Positions 26,188-36,308 of a stretch of DNA of 64,000 nucleotides are shown here, piece by piece. The position numbers and the translations under genes were made by a program. This DNA comes from an uncultured Lentisphaeria bacterium (GTDB taxonomy: Bacteria; Verrucomicrobiota; Lentisphaeria; Oligosphaerales; Oligosphaeraceae), in the NCBI GenBank assembly GCA_934661755.1, contig CAKUJM010000006.1, positions 18,404 through 82,403 of the forward strand. Reading direction: 5' to 3'. How positions within the stretch are numbered: the stretch's first letter is position 1; each line of letters starts with the position of its first letter. A model generated the notes under the pieces. It was not told the origin of the DNA and did not search any database. It saw only the letters and a list, made by a program, of their open reading frames with translations.

Positions 26188-26598
26188 TCATCGCCGCTGC
26201 TGCCGATAGTATCTGCCTACGGCGCGGTTGGCGGCGTCACTGACCGCCTGAAGCAATATCGCGCACAGATCCGGCCGGCTTTGGATGAAACGGTAGCTGT
26301 GGGCAAGGGCGTTGATCGCCTCCTGCAATTGCCGGGACGGCGGCACAAGGTAGCTTCCCACCCGCAAATCCCCGCGACGGGACTCGAAGCACTGGTCGTA
26401 TCCGCCCTGCAGAAAACGCGCCAGACGCCCGCTGTACAGGCTGCTGCAACGGCGCGTCTGGCCATATTCCCACTTGCGCAGCGTCGTGGCGCTGGCGCCA
26501 ATGAAACGCGACAATGCGCTGTAGCTCAACCCCAGCTGCAGCCGGCGTCGCCGCAACTGACGACAGTCCTCCTCGCTGAATTCCCGGACAAATGCCAT
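26188..26598 (-). CDS. XRE-family helix-turn-helix regulator
   Basis: About 136 residues. Residues 10-60 (LRRRRLQLGLSYSALSRFIGASATTLRKWEYGQTRRC) form a Cro/C1-type HTH. The remainder is a helical C-terminal part without a recognised ligand domain. An in-frame GTG at 26610 adds four residues. A strong AGGAGG lies just 2 bases before that GTG but 14 before the ATG at 26598, so the start is uncertain. The HTH suggests a local repressor. It is the first gene of the accessory region left of the CRISPR array, and its targets could be the two unknown membrane-protein genes beside it. Confidence 0.7.
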   Translation of the reverse strand: MAFVREFSEEDCRQLRRRRLQLGLSYSALSRFIGASATTLRKWEYGQTRRCSSLYSGRLARFLQGGYDQCFESRRGDLRVGSYLVPPSRQLQEAINALAHSYRFIQSRPDLCAILLQAVSDAANRAVGRYYRQQRR

Positions 26599-26725
26599 GG
26601 TGTGACGCACTTCCTCCTCGATGATGCAGTGTGGTGAAGAATTGGCCTTTCAACACACTGTATCACCCGGAAGCCGCCGCAGCCCCAAAGTAACCGAAAA
26701 TAGTGAAATTCGCCAAAAGGCAGGG

Positions 26726-27640
26726 CTATGCCTCATCACCAGGCGCGGTTTGAGCTGGCTGGGTGGGTTGGGCAGATTGGGGGGATTGGGCAGCCTCTTC
26801 CGCTCCTTTCCGCCCTCCTCCGCCGGTCACCGTCTTCTCCGTTTTAGTCGCAAGACGCGCCCCCAGCCACCTCCGGACCGGGAAGGCGAACCACGCCAGA
26901 AACAGAAAAGCGCAGACCGCCGCGCACAGCAGCGGCCGCCCGATCATGCCGGTGAAATGCTCGGGGGAATTGGTGGCGACCCCGACGATGCCCGCCTCTA
27001 CGCCATTGCTCACCTTGTATGCCGCCGTCACTATCGATGCGGACAGCCCCAGCGCCACAATCCGCTTCCCGTCAAGATGCCGCAGAATCCTCCCGGAGCT
27101 TTTCTGGTATCCCTCCAGGAGCATCCTGGCGGTTTGCGGCGAATCCGCCCGGGTTCCGAATCTGATCAGCTTCGCGGCGTCGTCCGGCGGCATTTTCGCC
27201 AGCGCCCTGGCGGCGTCATCCCCGAAGCACTCGACCGCCTTCCTGGCCATGCCCGGCACCTGCGACTCCAGCTTCATGAAATCCGGGCCGATCCGCTTCG
27301 CAATCGGCAGCAGCTCGTCGGCATGCAACGCCAGGCTGCGAGCCGCCTTGGGGGTCTGCGAACACAGCTGCCAGAAGATCTTCCCGTGCTTGGCACCCTG
27401 CTCCAGCGCCTCCAGGCCGCCCAGCTTGACGACCCTGGCCACCACGTCGTCGCCATATCGCTTCCCCGCCTGGACAAGCGCCTTCTCCGCCGCCTGACGC
27501 GCCGCCGGCGTCAGCACCCTGCCGCTCTTTTTGGCGCCGGCCTCGATCACTTCAACGATCACCTTCCGGGTGAGAGTGACTGGCGCCGCAAACGCCAATG
27601 CGGCCACTATGAACAGAAGACAAAACAGAATCCGTCTCAT
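26726..27640 (-). CDS. Unknown exported/membrane protein with C-terminal transmembrane anchor
   Basis: A 304-residue protein not recognised. It has an N-terminal signal peptide (MRRILFCLLFIVAALAFAAP), then about 190 mostly helical, Ala/Lys-rich residues. A glycine-containing hydrophobic stretch follows (KRIVALGLSASIVTAAYKVSNGVEAGIVGVA). There is one clear membrane helix near 235-255 (PLLCAAVCAFLFLAWFAF), and the tail is rich in Q, S, P, T and A. A good Shine-Dalgarno GGGAGGA lies 4 bases before the ATG. It is 15 bases downstream of another unknown membrane-protein gene, so the two form an operon. No defence or toxin domain is visible. Confidence 0.5.
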   Translation of the reverse strand: MRRILFCLLFIVAALAFAAPVTLTRKVIVEVIEAGAKKSGRVLTPAARQAAEKALVQAGKRYGDDVVARVVKLGGLEALEQGAKHGKIFWQLCSQTPKAARSLALHADELLPIAKRIGPDFMKLESQVPGMARKAVECFGDDAARALAKMPPDDAAKLIRFGTRADSPQTARMLLEGYQKSSGRILRHLDGKRIVALGLSASIVTAAYKVSNGVEAGIVGVATNSPEHFTGMIGRPLLCAAVCAFLFLAWFAFPVRRWLGARLATKTEKTVTGGGGRKGAEEAAQSPQSAQPTQPAQTAPGDEA

Positions 27641-27655
27641 GATGTCCTCCCGATG

Positions 27656-28657
27656 CTATTTCTGATTCCACGCCATGGCCGGCGCGCCAGAGCGCAATTC
27701 CATGTCCTGCCGATTGCAAAGCTGGAGGACCTCTCCGGCATGCTCCAACGCCTTGCGCCTGGCCTCCCGCTGCTGTTCGTCGATCATCCCCGCAATATGC
27801 TCCCGGAGCTGGGGACGCAGCTTGCAGCGGATCTTGTAGAGGTCGTACCCAGACCAGATAAAACCGCCAATCGCAATGGTCGCTCCGATGACATCGCACA
27901 CCGGCAGCGGCCCGTCCGCGGCCACGCAGGTGCCGCTGACGACGGCAGTGCCGGCAAGACGCCCCACGACGGTCGCCAACACCCGGGCGATGGCCTGACA
28001 GGTCGACCGGATGAACACCGCCTCAATGCCGACACCGGCGGCCACCAGGGTCTTTTCCAAGGCTAATTCCTGGATCCGCTGCTCCAGCACCATGACCTGC
28101 TTCAGAAAATCCCCGCGCAACCCCAGATCCTCAATCGTGAAGTTCTCCTCGTCGAGCAGCTTCGACAAACCGCTGCGGAACTGGTTGTCGTTCTCCTGAA
28201 GGCACAGCAGGAAGTTGTTGAGGGCATCCAGGATCTCCGCCTGCCCCTCCAGACATGGCCGGACAATATATGAGCTGATCTCCGGCGCCAGCAGCTCCAT
28301 GGCGGAACTGCCGCCAGACACCTTGTCCTTCGCCAGGCACGCGCATAGCTTCGCGCAGTATTTCATCCCGGTGACCCTGTCGGCAAAGGCGTCGATGTTG
28401 GCGCGGGCCCGCCCGAATCCGCGATCGCCGGCATTCGCCAGCTGACGCCCGAACTGCGCAAACAACACGTCGTTCTGATGACGGTATTCCTCCTGCATCT
28501 GGCTGATCCTGTCGTGGATCAGCCGCTGCTCCTCCGCATCCGTCCGCGCATTGACGCCGCCGCCGCTTCTGTCGCCAAACGACGGCGCAAGGAAGCAGGC
28601 GGCAATCAGGCACGCGAAAAGCAAAATGCCGGAAATGAATGCCAATTTGTTGTTCAT
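27656..28657 (-). CDS. Unknown protein with N-terminal membrane anchor and glycine-rich hydrophobic hairpin
   Basis: A 333-residue protein not recognised. It has an N-terminal hydrophobic segment (residues 5-24), then a charged helical domain (about 35-205) with several cysteines (KYCAKLCACLAK). A Gly/Ala/Val-rich stretch at about 210-275 (TVVGRLAGTAVVSGTCV and VIGATIAIGGFIWSGYDLY) could form a membrane hairpin, and the C-terminus is charged. It is the first gene of a two-gene operon with the gene at 26726-27640. The pair lies between an XRE regulator and the CRISPR array, an accessory setting, but no function can be assigned. Confidence 0.5.
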   Translation of the reverse strand: MNNKLAFISGILLFACLIAACFLAPSFGDRSGGGVNARTDAEEQRLIHDRISQMQEEYRHQNDVLFAQFGRQLANAGDRGFGRARANIDAFADRVTGMKYCAKLCACLAKDKVSGGSSAMELLAPEISSYIVRPCLEGQAEILDALNNFLLCLQENDNQFRSGLSKLLDEENFTIEDLGLRGDFLKQVMVLEQRIQELALEKTLVAAGVGIEAVFIRSTCQAIARVLATVVGRLAGTAVVSGTCVAADGPLPVCDVIGATIAIGGFIWSGYDLYKIRCKLRPQLREHIAGMIDEQQREARRKALEHAGEVLQLCNRQDMELRSGAPAMAWNQK

Positions 28658-28965
28658 TAATGCCCTTTCCCCTTTTTCAGCGTTCAGTTTTTCAAGCTAT
28701 TGCCATGACCACATCCACCCAAAAAACGGCTACTGCCCACAGCGCCCGCAAATCGCAGCCATGGCAAGCCCGATCATGGCTGCCAGAGACACCATGATCA
28801 TCCCCGGTCACATCCGCCCATCGTCTTGTAAAAAACCTTCATGCAGAAGACGATACGCCACGTTTTCGCCGGACGCACACGACTAAAGCTAAGAAACTAT
28901 CGGCCAGGCATGTTTTGCTGTCCCGCTTGAAGTGATTACTATAACCGCAGACCGCGTGCTTGACA
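28658..28965. other. Flank at the distal end of the CRISPR array
   Basis: 308 bases without a recognisable gene. At about 28896-28921 the sequence TCGGCCAGGCATGTTTTGCTGTC resembles the last two thirds of the CRISPR repeat with several mismatches, as expected for a decayed repeat at the trailer end. The same stretch presumably holds the promoter for the gene ending at 27656. Confidence 0.4.
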
Positions 28966-31900
28966 GTCACAAAAGCCTGTCGGCTTGGCAGGCATTTCTG
29001 TCGCAAATCATCTTGAGAGCATTCGTGGCGATCTCGGCAGTCACAAAAGCCTGTCGGCTTGGCAGGCATTTCTGTCCAGAAAACACAACTACAACTGGAG
29101 GATTAAGGATGAGTCACAAAAGCCTGTCGGCTTGGCAGGCATTTCTGTCTCGAGTTCAAACTCGACTCTCGGGATGGTGCGGCGGAGGAAGTCACAAAAG
29201 CCTGTCGGCTTGGCAGGCATTTCTGTCATTTCGCCGTGGAGGACGATGAAGACCGCGAAGACTGGGTCACAAAAGCCTGTCGGCTTGGCAGGCATTTCTG
29301 TCCGGGTTCTTTGACAACTTAATAACGGCTTCACCCCTTCGTCACAAAAGCCTGTCGGCTTGGCAGGCATTTCTGTCTTGATGAGATTTTGTTCAGGAAG
29401 TCGGACTCCCAGATGTCACAAAAGCCTGTCGGCTTGGCAGGCATTTCTGTCCCACCATGACTGCGGCCCTGAACAGCTACGCGCCCGGCATGAGTCACAA
29501 AAGCCTGTCGGCTTGGCAGGCATTTCTGTCGGAATGCCGATTGCGCGTGGAATACGACTACACTGCGGAAAGTCACAAAAGCCTGTCGGCTTGGCAGGCA
29601 TTTCTGTCGGAATCGCCCATCATTTGCAGATCAGCTCGCCGAGATGCTGTCACAAAAGCCTGTCGGCTTGGCAGGCATTTCTGTCGGAACAAAAAAGATC
29701 AATGACAACCGGACAAACAAGGGATGGTCACAAAAGCCTGTCGGCTTGGCAGGCATTTCTGTCGGAATCGCCCATCATTTGCAGATCAGCTCGCCGAGAT
29801 GCTGTCACAAAAGCCTGTCGGCTTGGCAGGCATTTCTGTCGGAACAAAAAAGATCAATGACAACCGGACAAACAAGGGATGGTCACAAAAGCCTGTCGGC
29901 TTGGCAGGCATTTCTGTCGTAGAGAAGAAGGATGTCATCAAGTGTACCAGGCTCAAGTCACAAAAGCCTGTCGGCTTGGCAGGCATTTCTGTCTTACTAC
30001 AACATGCCATAAGATAACATAGGATTTCAAGTCACAAAAGCCTGTCGGCTTGGCAGGCATTTCTGTCACTAAAGGAGACAAACATGAAGAAGGAAGAGAT
30101 CAAGTCACAAAAGCCTGTCGGCTTGGCAGGCATTTCTGTCACATGGAGGATGCACAATGATGCTACAGAAGAAACAACAGTCACAAAAGCCTGTCGGCTT
30201 GGCAGGCATTTCTGTCCGACGCGCATTAAGTGTAATGACTGGCCGGCATATCGTCGGTCACAAAAGCCTGTCGGCTTGGCAGGCATTTCTGTCCCCCCAA
30301 GCCTGATATAAATGACCTGCTCAAATTAAATAAAGTCACAAAAGCCTGTCGGCTTGGCAGGCATTTCTGTCACAGTTTTTGCAACGGTCATCCGGCACGG
30401 CGAAGCACTACGTCACAAAAGCCTGTCGGCTTGGCAGGCATTTCTGTCTGAGCATCGGGACGATGTTGATGCCCAGTCCCTCGGGTCACAAAAGCCTGTC
30501 GGCTTGGCAGGCATTTCTGTCAAAAAAGCTACGGAGATCTGCAAAACATTCGGATTTGATTGTCACAAAAGCCTGTCGGCTTGGCAGGCATTTCTGTCGC
30601 ATCGTACCGACGAGGAAGCCTACGACGGGTTCACCCTGTCACAAAAGCCTGTCGGCTTGGCAGGCATTTCTGTCTGGAGGTTCAAAATGGAACAAATAGA
30701 TTTGGTTGATAAGTCACAAAAGCCTGTCGGCTTGGCAGGCATTTCTGTCTCACAGGGCCGTGGGGAGCGCAGGTAGAGAGAACGAAAGGAGAGTCACAAA
30801 AGCCTGTCGGCTTGGCAGGCATTTCTGTCCAAGAAGGCCTCGCACTTAATATAGTACCAGCTAAAAAGTCACAAAAGCCTGTCGGCTTGGCAGGCATTTC
30901 TGTCATACGCGCCGCGTATCCGGATTGTACGACGGCTGTTGAAGGTCACAAAAGCCTGTCGGCTTGGCAGGCATTTCTGTCAAGACAGCGACAATTGAGA
31001 GCCTTAAGGGCGGCGCCTGAGTCACAAAAGCCTGTCGGCTTGGCAGGCATTTCTGTCCAGTTCGGGACGGAACTCCAAGGAAGCGGGGTGATAGTGTCAC
31101 AAAAGCCTGTCGGCTTGGCAGGCATTTCTGTCAGAATCCAATGAAAAACAAAAATGATTTAAACACCATGTCACAAAAGCCTGTCGGCTTGGCAGGCATT
31201 TCTGTCCGTGCCGACCGACGCGGAACTAAACCGTGCATGGTTTGGCCGTCACAAAAGCCTGTCGGCTTGGCAGGCATTTCTGTCCGCCGGTACGATGTCT
31301 GAAGACAAAATCATCGCCACCTGTCACAAAAGCCTGTCGGCTTGGCAGGCATTTCTGTCCGAGGGGGACGAGCTAGAAGAACGGTTACTGATAAAAGTCA
31401 CAAAAGCCTGTCGGCTTGGCAGGCATTTCTGTCAGGATATCATGTCACAGCAGCAGCATTGCAAATTCGCGCCCGTCACAAAAGCCTGTCGGCTTGGCAG
31501 GCATTTCTGTCGCCAGCGCACCGTCCAGCCGCTCGACAATCGCCAGCGCCGTCACAAAAGCCTGTCGGCTTGGCAGGCATTTCTGTCCCTGCGTTGCGCG
31601 GACCTGACCGGCGCGGACTTGCGCGGGTCACAAAAGCCTGTCGGCTTGGCAGGCATTTCTGTCAAATCATCCGGCGTCGGCGTGTGCATCATCCGCGCGC
31701 GCGTCACAAAAGCCTGTCGGCTTGGCAGGCATTTCTGTCCGAGTCCGCTACCGGAAGCTCAGCGTGTCCCCGCCACCGAGTCACAAAAGCCTGTCGGCTT
31801 GGCAGGCATTTCTGTCTCAAGCGCAACCGCCCCGGAGAATTTCTCCGTGAAGCTCACGTCACAAAAGCCTGTCGGCTTGGCAGGCATTTCTGTCGGTATG

Positions 31901-34570
31901 CCCCCTTCGACAAGGTCGTTGTCACTACCTTTAACGTCACAAAAGCCTGTCGGCTTGGCAGGCATTTCTGTCCACCTTTGACAAAGAGTTTAACCTAGAT
32001 TGGCCTCTCTGAAGTCACAAAAGCCTGTCGGCTTGGCAGGCATTTCTGTCACAGAGGAACCGTCCGTCAGGGTTACGGTTTTCGCGGAGGAGTCACAAAA
32101 GCCTGTCGGCTTGGCAGGCTTTTCTGTCATGCTGATGAGCCTCCAGGGGAAGAGCCTGGGGTTCAGTCACAAAAGCCTGTCGGCTTGGCAGGCATTTCTG
32201 TCCCGAAATTCACCACCAGCAGCAGGGCAAGCAGCCCTAAGTCACAAAAGCCTGTCGGCTTGGCAGGCATTTCTGTCTTCAATTCCAACCCCAAAAAAGG
32301 AGAACAGACAAAATGTCACAAAAGCCTGTCGGCTTGGCAGGCATTTCTGTCTTAATAACGGCTTCAACCCTTCCGCCGTTGCGGGTATGTCACAAAAGCC
32401 TGTCGGCTTGGCAGGCATTTCTGTCTCAAATTTCACTCATTGCAAATGGCGATGAATACAAGTCACAAAAGCCTGTCGGCTTGGCAGGCATTTCTGTCCA
32501 GTTCCAGCAGGGCAAATAACTAACCATAAGAGCCCCAGTCACAAAAGCCTGTCGGCTTGGCAGGCATTTCTGTCGTTGCTTACCTGGGGAACCGCCGCCG
32601 CTGGCGGAAGCTTGTCACAAAAGCCTGTCGGCTTGGCAGGCATTTCTGTCGGGGCAAAACGAAAGGAGATAGAACATGGAAATTAAGTCACAAAAGCCTG
32701 TCGGCTTGGCAGGCATTTCTGTCCCGGGCCTGTAACTTGAACAATTTGTGGCGGGATAGCCAGTCACAAAAGCCTGTCGGCTTGGCAGGCATTTCTGTCG
32801 CAACAACCGCCACCGATCAACCGCCACCATTAACCGGTCACAAAAGCCTGTCGGCTTGGCAGGCATTTCTGTCAGAGGAAAAGACAATGAAATACACCGT
32901 TAAGCAAGTCAAGTCACAAAAGCCTGTCGGCTTGGCAGGCATTTCTGTCACTAAGGGCGGCGCCTGATCGCGGGAAACACGGGGTAGTAGAAGTCACAAA
33001 AGCCTGTCGGCTTGGCAGGCATTTCTGTCATGAAATACACCGTTAAGCAAGTCAAGTTCGTGGGATCCGTCACAAAAGCCTGTCGGCTTGGCAGGCATTT
33101 CTGTCTCAAACTATCTCCCACCCTGTACACCCGCATCGTTCTTGTCACAAAAGCCTGTCGGCTTGGCAGGCATTTCTGTCTGCGTTGTCGGAAAAGACAG
33201 CGACAATTGAGGCCTTACCGTCACAAAAGCCTGTCGGCTTGGCAGGCATTTCTGTCCCACAGACAACGGGAGAAACAAAATGAAAGACTTTCGATTTGTC
33301 ACAAAAGCCTGTCGGCTTGGCAGGCATTTCTGTCAAGAGGGGTAGTAGAAAGCCGCAACAACCTTAACTGGCCGCAGTCGGTCACAAAAGCCTGTCGGCT
33401 TGGCAGGCATTTCTGTCGTAACAACAACCATGGAGGAAAAGATGTCTTACAAAATCGAGTTGTCACAAAAGCCTGTCGGCTTGGCAGGCATTTCTGTCAT
33501 TGGCGAGGCCCGAAAAGGCTTTGGCAGGCACGCCGGTTTGTCACAAAAGCCTGTCGGCTTGGCAGGCATTTCTGTCGAGGCATAACGGAGGAATACCATG
33601 AAGAAGTACACGATCCTGTCACAAAAGCCTGTCGGCTTGGCAGGCATTTCTGTCTTGATGGTTTGCTTTTCCCCATCCGCCACTTTGACACCGAGTCACA
33701 AAAGCCTGTCGGCTTGGCAGGCATTTCTGTCGGAGGAATACCATGAAGAAGTACCGTGAAGACATGATCCAGTCACAAAAGCCTGTCGGCTTGGCAGGCA
33801 TTTCTGTCCTTATCAAGAAGGAAAAGCAAATTCCACTGTGCAACTGTCACAAAAGCCTGTCGGCTTGGCAGGCATTTCTGTCCAAACCAAACAGCAACGG
33901 AGGAAAAGACAATGAAAAAGTACGTCACAAAAGCCTGTCGGCTTGGCAGGCATTTCTGTCAGGCGCGCTGTTCTTTGACAACTGAATACGACCGCCAGAG
34001 TCACAAAAGCCTGTCGGCTTGGCAGGCATTTCTGTCATCATGGGCGACCGCACGTTGCGCGTGTGGCTCATGTGGTCACAAAAGCCTGTCGGCTTGGCAG
34101 GCATTTCTGTCCTAACATAGGCCATTACACAATTTCAATAGGGGAAACAATGAGTCACAAAAGCCTGTCGGCTTGGCAGGCATTTCTGTCACGGGATTCC
34201 GGTGCGTTCTCCGCGTCTTCCGATTGGCTGTCACAAAAGCCTGTCGGCTTGGCAGGCATTTCTGTCAAGACAGCGACAATTGAGGCCCTTAAGGGCGGCG
34301 CCTGAGTCACAAAAGCCTGTCGGCTTGGCAGGCATTTCTGTCATAACACAAGGAGAAATAAAGCAATGAATGCGTACAAGTCACAAAAGCCTGTCGGCTT
34401 GGCAGGCATTTCTGTCAAGAGCAACAAGACGCATAGGAGAAAAAACATGATAAAAGAGTCACAAAAGCCTGTCGGCTTGGCAGGCATTTCTGTCATCATG
34501 TCACAGCATTGCAAATACGCGCCCAGCAGCCTCGTCACAAAAGCCTGTCGGCTTGGCAGGCATTTCTGTC
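28966..34570 (-). CRISPR. CRISPR array, 74 repeats of 37 bp and 73 spacers of 36-46 bp
   Basis: I placed 74 repeats by hand, the first at 28966-29002 and the last at 34534-34570. On the + strand the repeat starts GTCACAAAAGCCTG, continues TCGGCTTGGCAGGC and ends ATTTCTGTC. It contains a 7-bp stem (GCCTGTC with GGCAGGC, one G-U) and a 5-base loop. Only one copy (32092-32128) shows an internal substitution (t for a near 32121). Spacers are 36-46 bp. I orient transcription leftward (minus strand). cas1 and cas2 lie just to the right on the minus strand, the left flank holds a degenerate repeat, and translation-start spacers read sense on the + strand, so leftward crRNAs would be antisense to mRNA. 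Open frames crossing the array are artefacts of the stop-free repeat. No cas6 is in the window. Confidence 0.98.
29609..29918. repeat. Duplicated two-spacer block inside the CRISPR array
   Basis: Spacer 29609-29648 is identical to 29764-29803, and spacer 29686-29726 is identical to 29841-29881, with repeats between. A block of two repeat-spacer units (155 bp) has been duplicated in tandem, most simply by recombination between repeats. Confidence 0.95.
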
Positions 34571-34945
34571 TGCTGGCAATAATATAGTGTACGGTTCAAC
34601 GACTTAGGTCATAATCTCGGCATGGAAGGAAGAAAAAGTCATTGTTTTTTCGGTTTCGTGACATTGTCGGACATTTTGAGGAGGAACATCTTCGGCATGG
34701 GATGCACACTTTCAGAGCCTTCTTCCTCATGCCGGACTTTTCATCATCCATCGGGCTGCAGCATCTGCAGATGAAGGCCATGAGCGCCTCCGATGCAGCG
34801 TCCCATAGATCCCGTCAAGCGCGTTGCAGGATTTCATGGATCACTAGAAAGCTACATCAAGCGACCCCTGAATGGCCAAAGATGTGATGGATTTGCGGGA
34901 ACCCACGCCAGTGCATCCCACATGCACAGCATACATCCTCCATTT
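34571..34945 (-). promoter_or_regulatory. Putative CRISPR leader between array and cas2
   Basis: 375 bases without a convincing gene, located upstream of the array in the minus-strand sense. The part next to the first repeat is AT-rich. On the minus strand TTATGA, 17 bases, then TACACT (ending about 20 bases before the repeat) fits a sigma-70-type promoter, followed by TATATTATTGCCAGCA up to the repeat. Short open frames here have no recognisable similarity. Confidence 0.55.
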
Positions 34946-35224
34946 TCAAAACACGTAAATCCGTTTTTTCTCCACTTGTCGCATTACATTCCCACCGTAT
35001 TGGATGCGTGAGACACAGGATTCGCACAAGCTATATGCGATTATTCGATCCTGATCCGGATCAATGAGATCATTGGCTTGTTCCCAGAAAGTTCTGAAAT
35101 CGCCATCCGAGAGATCGCATTCGAAGACACTATATTCGACCCGGATGCCGAAGTCCTTGCAAAGCAGCGCCATTCGCCGCAGCCGCCGAGGGAATTTGAT
35201 GTCGTATGCGATCAATCGGAGCAT
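34946..35224 (-). CDS. cas2: CRISPR-associated endoribonuclease/integration factor Cas2
   Basis: A 92-residue protein, the usual Cas2 size. It starts MLRLIAYDIKFPRRLRRMALLCKDFGIRVEYSVFEC, with the conserved aspartate at residue 8 and the RVEYSVFEC strand of the ferredoxin fold. It works with Cas1 to insert new spacers. The start at 35224 lies 4 bases after the cas1 stop. A longer in-frame GTG start at 35275 would overlap cas1 by 47 bases and add residues without Cas2 similarity, so it is rejected. Confidence 0.93.
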   Translation of the reverse strand: MLRLIAYDIKFPRRLRRMALLCKDFGIRVEYSVFECDLSDGDFRTFWEQANDLIDPDQDRIIAYSLCESCVSRIQYGGNVMRQVEKKRIYVF

Positions 35225-35228
35225 AAGC

Positions 35229-36257
35229 CTACGGCATGGCGAAGAATTCGTAGCGTGAATTGCCCTCCAGGACACCGATGATGGCTAGAACCTGTTCATC
35301 GATCACCTTCCTGAAGGTATCATGGCCATCTTCGTGCGGTCTGGAGAACTCGCGTTCCATAGCCGCCTCATAGGCAGGGAAGAACGCCCGTTTTCCGTTG
35401 GCATTCAGATAGACGCCGTCGTCACACCCGTGGGATTCAAAGTGTTCCGGCCGTAGAATACGGTGGTTGAGCAGATGCATCACAAGCATGTCGCACAATG
35501 GGGCGCGAAGCGGTTCGATCAGATCGCAGGCTAGCGACGGCTGATTATATGAGATGTCGTGCAGGAATCCCAGGTATGGGTCCAATCCATGGGTCTTGAT
35601 GGCAGTGACGATTTCGCCGGTGACAATGGCATATGTCCAGGACATGATGGCATTGGCGGCATTAAGCGGCGGATGTTTTGAGCGGCCCTCGAATGGCAGG
35701 TTTTCGGGGAAAAAGCCCTTCAGTCTGGAGAAGTACACTGCAGCCGCCATTCCCTCGTAGCCGCGGAGCGATTCCATGGACTCCGGAATCCGCGACACCC
35801 GATGTGCCAGTTCAGCCAGACTCCGAGTGGCCTCGGTCTGCTCCAGAGTATCGCTCTCCTTGCGGGCGCCGGCCAGGCGCTGCAGAACCCGACGGCAATT
35901 GCGGATCTTGCAATGGACCAACTCGCTGGCGACCACCAGACGGAAATCCTCATTTTCAGAGGCCTTGTACTGGGCGATGCGGCGTTTGGCATTGGCCAGA
36001 TTGTCGGTGGTCAGCGCACCAAGCCAGCGATGATGGCTTGAGATGAATGATACCGGGATGCCATTGCGCATCAGCGCATGCATGGCCTGCAAGCTGATGG
36101 ACGGACATCCGCTTACCACCACGCGCTCAATGTCACGAAGCGGCACATTGATGCGGCGGCGGCCATCGCCATCATCGGCGTCAATGCCGATCAATTCCAG
36201 ATGCTGCTGTTCAAGATGAACTGCTATGGTGTCCCGAGTGATCGCCAAAGTGGCCAT
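35229..36257 (-). CDS. cas1: CRISPR-associated endonuclease/integrase Cas1
   Basis: A 342-residue Cas1. Catalytic residues are visible as E168 (GYEGMAAAVYF), H233 (GFLHDISYNQPSLACDLIEPLR) and D256 (APLCD). The N-terminal beta domain includes INVPLRDIERVVVSGCPSISLQAMHALMRNGIPVSFIS. There is no reverse transcriptase or Cas6 fusion. A short AGGA precedes the ATG. It is the penultimate gene of the type III-B operon. The gap before it contains nine G and a CATAAT that could serve as an internal promoter. Confidence 0.96.
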   Translation of the reverse strand: MATLAITRDTIAVHLEQQHLELIGIDADDGDGRRRINVPLRDIERVVVSGCPSISLQAMHALMRNGIPVSFISSHHRWLGALTTDNLANAKRRIAQYKASENEDFRLVVASELVHCKIRNCRRVLQRLAGARKESDTLEQTEATRSLAELAHRVSRIPESMESLRGYEGMAAAVYFSRLKGFFPENLPFEGRSKHPPLNAANAIMSWTYAIVTGEIVTAIKTHGLDPYLGFLHDISYNQPSLACDLIEPLRAPLCDMLVMHLLNHRILRPEHFESHGCDDGVYLNANGKRAFFPAYEAAMEREFSRPHEDGHDTFRKVIDEQVLAIIGVLEGNSRYEFFAMP

Positions 36258-36291
36258 GGTGTTTTATTCCTCGCCAATTATGATGCGGCAG

Positions 36292-36300
36292 CCCCCCCCC
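36292..36300 (-). repeat. Nine-G homopolymer in the promoter/leader region of cas1
   Basis: Nine C on the + strand (nine G in the sense of cas1), located 35-43 bases before the cas1 ATG and just after the stop of the preceding gene. A CATAAT hexamer follows 9 bases later, so the tract would fall in the spacer of a possible internal promoter. Confidence 0.5.
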
Positions 36301-36308
36301 GTGCAGTC

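Noticed and set aside
28932..34587. Dozens of open frames across the CRISPR array encoding QKPVGLAGISV-, HKSLSAWQAFLS- or EMPAKPTGFCD-type repeats
   Set aside because: They are translations of the 37-bp CRISPR repeat and change with each spacer; not genes.
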